From NCBI GenBank assembly GCA_964452575.1, contig CAYVMN010000030.1, positions 1 to 27,488 of the forward strand: a stretch of DNA of 27,488 nucleotides, read 5' to 3'. Both the position numbers and the translations under genes were made by a program. This stretch comes from CAYVMN01 sp964452575 (lineage in GTDB: Bacteria; Desulfobacterota; DSM-4660; Desulfatiglandales; Desulfatiglandaceae). Each line of letters opens with the position of its first letter. Position 1 is the first letter of the stretch. Positions 7,811 to 14,714 of the stretch are shown piece by piece. Below the pieces are notes generated by a model. The model did no database searches, was not told the origin of the DNA, and worked only from the letters and a program-made list of their open reading frames with translations.

Positions 7811-8866
7811 ATGGCTAAGATAATGGTCGTTGAAGACGAGATCGTCCCTGCAACAGAGCTGGAGGGGCTTCTCATCTCCATGGGGCATGAGGTCGTTGGG
7901 CTGGCATCTTCAGGGACACAGGCAGTAGAAATGGCACTAAACCTCAGGCCAGATCTGATCCTGATGGACATGGTATTGCCCGGGGAGTTCGACGGAATCA
8001 CGGCCGCAGAAAGGATTATGTCCAGTAATGATATCCCGGTGGTTTTTGTGACCGGTTTTTCAAATAAAGGGCTTTTAGAAAGGGCAAAGCTTCTTGAGCC
8101 CTCAGGGTATATATTAAAACCCTTCAAAGCGGCCCAGATCGATGCAGCTGTCGAGATCGCTCTTCACAAAAAGGGACTGGAAGGTGTCCTTCTGGAATCG
8201 AAAAAAAGGCTGCGGGAGCTCTCTTCTCATCTCATGGAGTCTCAGGAGAGGGAGCGAAGGAGAATATCCCGGGAGCTTCATGATGAATTGGGACAGGCCC
8301 TTACCGTGTTGAAGCTAAAGCTGGGGGCCATGGCCAGGAGACTGCCGGAAGATCATCTGGAGTTGAAGGAAGATTGTGAAGGCCTGAGACAATATGTGGA
8401 TCAAATAATCGGCAGCGTGCGCCGACTATCCCACGACTTGACCCCTTCAATCGTTGAAGACCTTGGCCTTTCTGCCGCACTCGGCCGGTTGGCAGGGGAC
8501 CTTACGGAACATATCGACATAGAGGCCAAGATCGACGTCGGAGAGGTGGACCATCTCTTCTCACTTGAGGAACGGATCAACATATATCGTATATTTCAAG
8601 AGGCCCTCACAAATGTGGTCAAACATGCTCAGGCCTCCCGCGTAGATATATTGGTAAAGGAATTGAAGGATACGGTCACCCTTTCCGTGGAAGATGATGG
8701 TAAGGGCTTTGAGGTAGAGGAGATCAAGGGGAAGAACTTGAGCCAGAGGGGTTTGGGTTTGACAGGCATGGAAGAGCGGATTAAGCTACTGGGAGGGAAG
8801 ATGGAGATATGGAGCGAGAAAGACAAAGGAACCAGGCTGATCTTTTCGGTTCCGGTAAGGGGGTAA
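7811..8866 (+). CDS. REC-HisKA_3-HATPase hybrid kinase (NarX/DegS-type core, soluble)
   Basis: A 351-residue cytoplasmic kinase. Residues 1-120 form a receiver domain with Asp53 (LILMDMVLPG), VTGF and KPF switch positions. After a short coiled coil comes the HisKA_3 domain with H-box RRRISRELHDELGQAL (phosphoacceptor about His157). The C-terminal ATPase domain has the N box (FQEALTNVVKHAQAS), G1 (VEDDGKGF) and G2 (GLGLTGMEER). There is no membrane segment or sensor domain, so its input must be phosphorylation or protein contact. I start at ATG 7811 because the receiver fold begins there; a longer form from 7784 adds nine unlikely residues. Its partner, a NarL-type regulator, begins 6 bases downstream. 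The divergent gene encodes a kinase lacking exactly the ATPase domain present here. Confidence 0.9.
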   Translation: MAKIMVVEDEIVPATELEGLLISMGHEVVGLASSGTQAVEMALNLRPDLILMDMVLPGEFDGITAAERIMSSNDIPVVFVTGFSNKGLLERAKLLEPSGYILKPFKAAQIDAAVEIALHKKGLEGVLLESKKRLRELSSHLMESQERERRRISRELHDELGQALTVLKLKLGAMARRLPEDHLELKEDCEGLRQYVDQIIGSVRRLSHDLTPSIVEDLGLSAALGRLAGDLTEHIDIEAKIDVGEVDHLFSLEERINIYRIFQEALTNVVKHAQASRVDILVKELKDTVTLSVEDDGKGFEVEEIKGKNLSQRGLGLTGMEERIKLLGGKMEIWSEKDKGTRLIFSVPVRG

Positions 8867-8872
8867 AGGGAT

Positions 8873-9535
8873 ATGGGAAAGAATATATATCGTATAGTGC
8901 TGGCAGATGATCACCTCTTGTTTCGGCAGGGGATAAGGAAAATTATCGAGGAAAAGGGTGACCTCAAGGTCGTTGGAGAGGTGGACGATGGCCTTGAACT
9001 CCTTAAGTTCATGAAAAAGGTCCCGGTCGATATGGTGCTTCTGGACATTGCCATGCCCAATCTCAGGGGGATTGAGGCCACACGTGAGGTCAAAGTGATC
9101 CGTCCACGTGTAAAGGTATTGATCGTGACCATGTACAAGAATGTGGAGTATCTGAATCACTCCTTACTTGCCGGCGCAGATGGTTACCTGTTGAAGGAGG
9201 ATTCGGATAGTGAACTCTTTTCCGCCATCCAAAAGATCCGGAATGGGGAAATATATGTGTCGAAGCATCTGCCCCATGATGTGTCGGAAAAGAGGGTGAA
9301 AAGAGGCAGGCGCGGCCCTGGAAAACCGTTTGACAGCCTTTCCTCAAGGGAAAGGGAGGTGTTGAAACTTGTATCTGAAGGAAAATCAAGCAAAGAGATA
9401 GCGGAGATGCTATTTATAAGTGTGCGGACCGCAGAACATCATCGGGCCAACTTAAAGAAGAAGCTGGGAATAAAGGGGACTGCAGCCCTGACGAAGTATG
9501 CCATCAGGAAGGGGTACACCTTGGCCGATGCTTAG
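8873..9535 (+). CDS. NarL/FixJ-type response regulator
   Basis: A 220-residue two-domain regulator. The receiver domain has DDH at 12-14, phosphoacceptor Asp58 (VLLDIAMPN), VTMY and LKED. The C-terminal LuxR-type helix-turn-helix is clear: LSSREREVLKLVSEGKSSKEIAEML, then the recognition helix region VRTAEHHRANLKKKL. It should be phosphorylated by the kinase encoded 6 bases upstream and bind DNA as a dimer. The nearest candidate operator is the perfect palindrome 55 bases after its stop, upstream of the hydrogenase genes. Control of the hydrogenase cluster is an inference from position only. Confidence 0.92.
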   Translation: MGKNIYRIVLADDHLLFRQGIRKIIEEKGDLKVVGEVDDGLELLKFMKKVPVDMVLLDIAMPNLRGIEATREVKVIRPRVKVLIVTMYKNVEYLNHSLLAGADGYLLKEDSDSELFSAIQKIRNGEIYVSKHLPHDVSEKRVKRGRRGPGKPFDSLSSREREVLKLVSEGKSSKEIAEMLFISVRTAEHHRANLKKKLGIKGTAALTKYAIRKGYTLADA

Positions 9536-9589
9536 ACAGCGTCGCCACCTTTTTCCTCAAACAGCCGAAAATACATATTTTTTCATATT

Positions 9590-9608
9590 TATACCACACT
9601 GTGGTATA
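9590..9608. promoter_or_regulatory. Perfect 19-bp palindrome, candidate operator
   Basis: TATACCACA, one central C, TGTGGTATA: a perfect 9+1+9 inverted repeat. It is AT-rich and not followed by a T-run, so it does not read as a terminator. It lies between a LuxR-family regulator gene and a TTGACA box 38 bases further on, which suits a dimeric regulator's binding site. Confidence 0.5.
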
Positions 9609-9645
9609 TATAAGAGATAATCTTCACGTTTTTCCATAATATTCC

Positions 9646-9674
9646 TTGACAAAATCTTCTCTCAAAAATATTTA
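9646..9674 (+). promoter_or_regulatory. Possible promoter upstream of the hydrogenase genes
   Basis: TTGACA at 9646-9651, 17 bases, then TATTTA at 9669-9674. The -35 is perfect and the -10 is poor. If used, the hydrogenase transcript would have a leader of about 400 bases that includes the 241-bp inverted-repeat element. Confidence 0.35.
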
Positions 9675-9686
9675 ATCAACTTAAAA

Positions 9687-9927
9687 AAGTAGCCGTTCAC
9701 GGGTTCAAAGGTTCAGAGGTTCAAGGTTGCTTCTCGTTCTCACGTGCCTCCTTTTGTAAAACATGTCTATGCGAGAAGCGCCGATTTAATCAAATCCCAA
9801 CCTGAAACCTGGCTTTTTTCCCCACCGATCTGGGAAAACCAACATTTGTCCCCAGAACTTCAGGTTTGCTGAGCTAATTTGTCTTTAACCGTGAACCTCT
9901 GAACCCGGAACCTGTGAACGCCTACTT
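9687..9927. repeat. 241-bp inverted-repeat element with nested hairpins
   Basis: The outer arms, 9687-9728 and 9887-9927, are about 42 bases each and complementary at about 37 positions with one gap; both contain GTTCAGAGGTTCA or its complement. Inside are two further perfect 8-bp pairings: GCTTCTCG (9729-9736) with CGAGAAGC (9772-9779), and AACCTGAA (9799-9806) with TTCAGGTT (9859-9866). The single strand could therefore fold as a long stem closing a junction of two hairpins. I found no open reading frame worth calling in it and no clear target-site duplication. It could be a MITE-like element, a clustered REP-type repeat or a structured leader. The remaining bases from 9928 to 10084 hold only a CCCC-TTT-GGGG hairpin, a Shine-Dalgarno-like AAGGAGGT at 9988-9995 and a small hairpin at 10011-10027. 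Confidence 0.75.
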
Positions 9928-10084
9928 AAAGAAATGCTCATATTTGTCTCCCCTTTGGGGGCGTCATTCATTCAACACGAGGTGAGAAAGGAGGTGGAAT
10001 AGGTCTTTTTGCAGGGTCATGCCCTGCCGTGAAAGGGCGATGCGGTTTTCTGAATGCCCATTAACCAGCATCAGGAGGTGCCGA

Positions 10085-11029
10085 ATGAAAGAGGAAAACG
10101 CGTTTTACGAAAGGCTGGCAGAAAAGGGGATCTCTCGAAGGGATTTTATGAAGTACTGCGGGATCCTGACCGCTACAATGGGGTTGTCTTCGTCATTTGT
10201 TCCCAGGGTGGCGGAGGTGTTTGCGGCCCCGAAACAGAGGCCTCCGGTTGTATGGCTGCACCTTGCGGAATGTACCGGGTGCTCTGAGGCGGCGCTCAGG
10301 TCCATGTACCCCTGGATCGATGAGCTGGTCGTGGAGATTTTGGACATCGAGTACCACGAGACCATAATGGCTGCGGCGGGTCATGCGGCAGAAGATGTCC
10401 TCCATATGGCGGTTAAGAAATACAATGGAAAGTTTATTTGCGTCGTGGAAGGTGCCGTAGGGACAAAATACAATGGCGCTTATGGAAAAATCGCCGGCCG
10501 TACATTTCTGCAAATTGCCCAGGATGTCTGCCCCAAGGCCCTTGCTGTGATCTCCATGGGCACCTGTTCTTCGTATGGAGGCATTCAGGCAGCCGCGCCG
10601 AACCAGGGGGGATACAAGGGTGTGGGCGAGGCCCTTGGAATCAAGACACTAAACATACCCGGCTGCCCACCCAACCCTATCAATCTCGTGGGGACGGTAG
10701 TCAACTATCTGCTCTTGGGCAAGCTCCCTGCCCTTGATGAAATCGGGCGACCGCTCTTTGCCTATGGGAGGTCGATCCATGATCAATGCCCCAGGAGGTC
10801 CCACTATGAGAACGAGGAGTTCGTGACAGAATTTGGTTCAAAAGAAGCGGCAATGGGGTATTGCCTCTACAAGATGGGTTGCAAAGGCCCGGATACCTAT
10901 AACAACTGCCCAACGGCCAAATATAACGACGGTACGGGCTGGCCGATCGAGGCCGGTCATCCGTGCATCGGGTGTAGTGAGCCCAATTTCTGGGACAAGA
11001 TGACCCCATTCTTTGTAGAAGGCAAATAG
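10085..11029 (+). CDS. hynB: Periplasmic [NiFe] hydrogenase small subunit
   Basis: The electron-transfer subunit of a group 1 uptake hydrogenase, 314 residues. It starts with a twin-arginine signal (SRRDFMKYCG, then a hydrophobic stretch to FAAP), so the folded dimer is exported. All cluster ligands can be read: proximal ECTGC, GTCSSYGG and GCPPNP; distal SIHDQC, GYCLYKMGC; medial NNCPTAKYNDGTGWP and GHPCIGCSEPNFWD. The Pro after the last medial Cys suggests the usual [3Fe-4S] medial cluster rather than the third [4Fe-4S] of classical [NiFeSe] enzymes. ATG 10085 is chosen because AGGAGGTG sits 4 bases upstream; ATG 10019 has no ribosome-binding site at a normal distance. The large subunit follows after 63 bases. 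The likely electron acceptor, cytochrome c3, is encoded further downstream. Confidence 0.95.
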   Translation: MKEENAFYERLAEKGISRRDFMKYCGILTATMGLSSSFVPRVAEVFAAPKQRPPVVWLHLAECTGCSEAALRSMYPWIDELVVEILDIEYHETIMAAAGHAAEDVLHMAVKKYNGKFICVVEGAVGTKYNGAYGKIAGRTFLQIAQDVCPKALAVISMGTCSSYGGIQAAAPNQGGYKGVGEALGIKTLNIPGCPPNPINLVGTVVNYLLLGKLPALDEIGRPLFAYGRSIHDQCPRRSHYENEEFVTEFGSKEAAMGYCLYKMGCKGPDTYNNCPTAKYNDGTGWPIEAGHPCIGCSEPNFWDKMTPFFVEGK

Positions 11030-11092
11030 GCGGGCAAGGCATTTGGGTCTTGAAGGCAAGCAAGAAACCCTTAAGAAAAGAGAGGAGACAAA

Positions 11093-12739
11093 ATGGGCAA
11101 GAGAATTACAATCGATCCGATTACAAGGATAGAAGGCCATCTGCGAATTGAGGTTGAGCTGGCCGGGGGTAAGGTTGTCAATGCCTGGAGTTCTGCCCAG
11201 ATGTTCAGGGGAATAGAGAACATCCTGAAGGGCAGGGATCCCCGTGATGCCCCTCTTTTTGTCCAGCGCTCCTGCGGGGTCTGAACCTACACCCATTATC
11301 TGTCCTCGGTGAGGGCGGTGGAAGATGCCGTAGGCGTCAAGATTCCGGACAATGCACGTATCATCAGAAACCTGCTGCACGGTGCGCAATTCCAACAGGA
11401 CCACATTGTACATTTCTATCATCTCCATGCCCTGGATTGGGTGGACGTGGTCAGCGCGCTCAAGGCCGACCCGAAAAAGACGGCGGAGCTGTCGGATAAT
11501 GTGAGCAATGACTCTCACGGAGGAGTTCCTTATTTCAAGCAGGTCCAGCAGAGGGTCAAGACCTTTGTGGACAGCGGCCAACTGGGGCTTTTTGCAAATG
11601 GGTACTGGGGAAGCCCTGCCTATAAACTTCCCCCAGAGGCCAATCTCATGGCCGTTGCCCACTATATCGAGGCCCTTCGTCTGCAGGCCAAGTCTATGAA
11701 GATGCACGCCGTATTCGGCGGTAAGAATCCCCACCTTCAGGCCCTGGCAGTGGGCGGGGTGACATGTGTCAGGGATCTTACACCCGATCGTATCGCCGAG
11801 TTCCTGTTTCTCTGGAAAGAGACCCAGGACTTCATAAAGAACGTGTATGTCCCGGATCTATTGGCGATCGCATCCTTTTACAAGGAGTGGGGGGGCATAG
11901 GCGGCACCACGAACTTCCTGGCCTGGGGCGAGATGCCCTTATCTGACAGAGAACCCGAGAGCCTCTTCCTGCCCCGTGGCGTTATAATGAAACGCGACCT
12001 AAAGGGGGTAAAGATGGCTGAGCCTGACAAAGTGACCGAGCACATCGCCCACTCGTGGTACAAGGGGAAAGAGGCCAGACATCCCTATCAGGGCGTTACC
12101 GACCCCTATGAAGGGGACCCGAACTACGATACTGAGGCCAGGTACAGCTGGCTCAAGGCGCCCCGTTATGAGGGTGAACCCTGTGAGGTGGGACCGCTCG
12201 CCAGGGTGCTTGTTGCCTACGGCCGGGGCAGCAAAGAGATCCGGGGTCTCGTCGACAATGCCATAAAGACCTTAGGTATTCCGGTCTCGGCATTATTCTC
12301 CACCTTGGGTCGAACGGCCGCACGCGGTTTGGAGACGGTGGCGATCGGGGATGCCATGGAGGGCTGGGTCATGGAGCTGGCGGGCAACCTCAAAAACGGC
12401 AATAGCAAGACCTATACGGCGTGGAAGATGCCGAAGAGCGGAAAGGGGTGCGGACTGAATGACGTCGCAAGGGGTGCTTTGGGGCACTGGATAGAGATTG
12501 AAGACGGAAAGATCAGGAATTACCAGTACGTAGTGCCCTCAACCTGGAACCTGGGGCCCCGATGTGAGAACGGCAAGCCCGGTCCCGTTGAGGAGGCCCT
12601 TATAGGCACGCCGGTGGATGATCCGAAACGGCCCGTGGAGATCCTCCGAACAATCCACTCTTTTGATCCGTGTATCGCATGCGGCGTTCACGTAATAGAC
12701 CCGGAATCCAACCAGGTCTATGAGATAAAGGCCCTTTAG
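11093..12739 (+). CDS. hynA: [NiFe] hydrogenase large subunit with predicted selenocysteine in the N-terminal motif
   Basis: The catalytic subunit, 548 residues if TGA at codon 64 (11282-11284) is read as selenocysteine. GAGGAG precedes ATG 11093. The frame is unbroken on both sides of the TGA and the protein matches the family throughout (TIDPITRIEGHLRIEVEL; LLHGAQFQQDHIVHFYHLHALDW). The N-terminal nickel motif reads RSCGV-Sec-TYTH, with Sec in place of the second Cys; Cys61 is kept. The C-terminal motif is ordinary: DPCIACGVH with Cys527 and Cys530, followed by a 15-residue tail that the maturation protease would remove after His533. In group 1 enzymes the second Cys of the N-terminal motif bridges Ni and Fe, while classical [NiFeSe] enzymes have Sec at the first Cys of the C-terminal motif. 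An SECIS-like hairpin follows the TGA. A point mutation from TGC is the main alternative. Confidence 0.93.
11285..11318 (+). promoter_or_regulatory. Bacterial SECIS-like element after the in-frame TGA
   Basis: Within the hydrogenase coding sequence, CTGTCCTC (11300-11307) pairs with GAGGGCGG (11311-11318) over 8 base pairs, two of them G-T, closing a GGT loop (11308-11310). The loop begins 23 bases after the TGA and its first base is G. Known bacterial SECIS elements have a short apical loop with an early G at about 16-37 bases from the UGA, so this fits. It would recruit SelB with Sec-tRNA. Confidence 0.75.
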
Positions 12740-12759
12740 GGACCAAAACAATTCAGAGC

Positions 12760-12806
12760 AAAAAGGCCCTTTTCCCCTTTCCCAAAGAGGGGTCTAAGGG
12801 CTTTTT
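12760..12806 (+). terminator. Rho-independent terminator after the hydrogenase large subunit
   Basis: AAAAAGGCCCTT (12760-12771) pairs with AAGGGCTTTTT (12796-12806) with one bulged G. Inside, CCCCTTT pairs with AAGAGGGG. The 3' arm ends in a T-run. It lies 21 bases after the hynA stop. The remaining gap to 12978 holds a 12-bp palindrome GTTCTTAAGAAC (12818-12829) and no promoter I can call, so the downstream genes may depend on read-through. Confidence 0.72.
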
Positions 12807-12977
12807 CGCCTCCGCGGGTTCTTAAGAACTGCTATATCTCATAGGACTGGTGATCCAGGCCCCGGTGCTGGAATAAGTGACCGTTTTTTGATTGCCCACA
12901 ATTTTTGGAGGCCTAAACCCCGGAGGGGGTGAACACCTCTTGCAACGCTGGGGCAGACTTCGTCAAGGTGCAGAAAT

Positions 12978-14696
12978 ATGGGATATCTTTTCAAGGTGCC
13001 CAAACCGGAATCATGGTTCAGGTATATTGTCCATCATCCCATCCAGGTTATCATCCTAGTCTCATTCGTCACCCTCATCTTTGCCATTCAGATTCCTAGT
13101 CTCCGCGTGCAGACCTCAATCTATGACCTGGTCATTGAGGACCTGCCTGAGACCTCACATTACAATGCCTTCAAAGAGGAATTCGGTTCTGAAGAAGTAA
13201 TACTGGTCGTTGCCAAGGCTGGGGGCATTTTTGAGGCAGATACATTTCAGGAGATAGAAGATCTGGCCCAGAAATTCTCCAAGATAGAAGGTGTTAGAAG
13301 GGTCGTAAGTCTGCCGGGAATAAAGAAGGCCATGGATATCACGAGCAAGTGGACCCTATCGGATTTTGAAAAGGCCATATCTCCTGTGGATCTCCTTCAG
13401 CGGACCGTCATATCCGAAGACAAGAAGACCACTGTCATCTCTTTAGTACTCTCAGATGTTAGAGATAAGGATCGGGTCATAAACGCCGTAGAAGACCTGA
13501 TCAGCCAGCATAAAGAGGGGCTTCCCCTTTACCAGATCGGAATGCCTATAGTTTCAAAGGCCCTCGGAGATTTTACAAGGCAAGATTTCGTAAGATTGCC
13601 CGCCATCACGTTCGCCCTGATTGCCGTTCTTCTATTCCTTTTTCTCAAAAACCTTAGGGGAATACTGATCCCAGCAGGGTCTGTCCTGATCGGCCTTGTC
13701 TGGACTTTTGGCCTAATGGCCTGGAGCAGGACTCCCCTCTCCATGCTGACGATGATCGTTCCCATCTTCCTGATTGCGGTAGGCACCGCCTACTGCATGT
13801 ATATCTTTCCTGAATATGTGGCTGCGTCAAAGGAATGTGATAGCCCCAGGGAGGCCTCCGTGCGATGCTTCCTCCGGCTCGGGTTTCCCACGTCTCTCGC
13901 GGTTATAACTACCACAATAGGTCTAGGGTCCCTGCTCGTGAACAAGATTACTGCAATCAGACAATTCGCTGTCTTTTCCTGTTTCGGCATACTGTCCATG
14001 CTTATTATTCTCCTCACATTCCTGCCTGCCGTGATGGCGCTCTTGCCCATTTCAAGGCAAGAGGGTCAAAGAAATGCCACGGAAAAGGGCCTTCTGGATC
14101 GGGTTCTGTCGGGTATCATCCACATAGATATCCATCATCAAAAAATTGCCCTCCCCCTGATGGGTCTTGCGACCCTAATTGGTATCATAGGGATCACCAG
14201 GATCAATGTGGAAACAAATCCTGTGGACTTCTTCAAGAAGGACACCTCCGTAGCCCGGAATTTTAATGATATCTATCAGGATATGAGCGGGAGCTTTCCT
14301 GTAAACGTGACCCTTGACAGCCACGAGGGTGATTACTTTGAAGAGCCTGGCCACCTAGAGAAGATCGAAAGGCTTCAGGGGTTTCTGTCTTCCCTTGAAG
14401 GTGTAGATAAGACCATCTCCTTTGTTGATTATCTCAAACTGGTTAACTACGCCACCAATGGGTATAAGCGGGAGTCCTATGCCATACCCGAAGAGGCCTT
14501 TGAGGTCCGCATGCTGGTGAACAGTTACAAGACCATGCTGGGGCAGGGCGTCCTGAAGACGTTCATGAACCATGATTTCTCAAAGGCAAATATCATGCTC
14601 CAGACACATATATCCAGCTCTAAGGATTTTTTGGCAGCACAGAGAAAGATCGAGGCCTATCTAGAAAAGAACTTTTCGAGACCCTTCTCTTTTTAG
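12978..14696 (+). CDS. RND/MMPL-type membrane protein, N-terminal part (ends at in-frame TAG)
   Basis: The first 572 residues of an RND-superfamily protein of the MMPL/COG1033 kind. There is one helix near the start (about 23-45), a periplasmic loop of about 160 residues (LRVQTSIYDLVIEDLPETSHY, the usual opening), a cluster of helices at about 210-365 (ITFALIAVLLFLFLKNLRG; LTMIVPIFLIAVGTAYCMY), another helix at about 395-412 and the second periplasmic loop. Translation stops at TAG 14694-14696, just before the next helix group. The next open frame (from 14715) is in the same phase and supplies exactly the missing C-terminal helices, so the two are one gene split by an amber codon. Start ATG 12978 has AAGGTG about 8 bases upstream. 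It sits between the hydrogenase subunits and the hydrogenase protease gene. Confidence 0.82.
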   Translation: MGYLFKVPKPESWFRYIVHHPIQVIILVSFVTLIFAIQIPSLRVQTSIYDLVIEDLPETSHYNAFKEEFGSEEVILVVAKAGGIFEADTFQEIEDLAQKFSKIEGVRRVVSLPGIKKAMDITSKWTLSDFEKAISPVDLLQRTVISEDKKTTVISLVLSDVRDKDRVINAVEDLISQHKEGLPLYQIGMPIVSKALGDFTRQDFVRLPAITFALIAVLLFLFLKNLRGILIPAGSVLIGLVWTFGLMAWSRTPLSMLTMIVPIFLIAVGTAYCMYIFPEYVAASKECDSPREASVRCFLRLGFPTSLAVITTTIGLGSLLVNKITAIRQFAVFSCFGILSMLIILLTFLPAVMALLPISRQEGQRNATEKGLLDRVLSGIIHIDIHHQKIALPLMGLATLIGIIGITRINVETNPVDFFKKDTSVARNFNDIYQDMSGSFPVNVTLDSHEGDYFEEPGHLEKIERLQGFLSSLEGVDKTISFVDYLKLVNYATNGYKRESYAIPEEAFEVRMLVNSYKTMLGQGVLKTFMNHDFSKANIMLQTHISSSKDFLAAQRKIEAYLEKNFSRPFSF

Positions 14697-14714
14697 GTCA
14701 CCGGGATAGGGATA

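Noticed and set aside
9687..9728. GGTTCA repeats as a CRISPR array
   Set aside because: The units are contiguous and short, without spacers, and form one arm of an inverted repeat; no cas genes are present.
10838..11734. Long minus-strand open frame (298 codons) across the hydrogenase genes
   Set aside because: It lies antisense to two well-identified subunits, has no recognisable domain and mirrors their codon pattern.
11093..12739. Classical [NiFeSe] hydrogenase (hysA)
   Set aside because: The C-terminal motif has Cys527, not Sec, and the small subunit keeps the Pro typical of a [3Fe-4S] medial cluster. The enzyme is closer to ordinary group 1 [NiFe] hydrogenases.
11309..12739. Hydrogenase large subunit starting at GTG 11309
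   Set aside because: That start would drop the N-terminal nickel motif and the conserved first 64 residues, which are present in the same frame before the TGA.
14694..14696. TAG read as pyrrolysine
   Set aside because: TAG ends many clearly complete genes in this window, there is no pyl gene in view, and an RND transporter is not a known pyrrolysine protein. Nonsense mutation, error or re-initiation is simpler.
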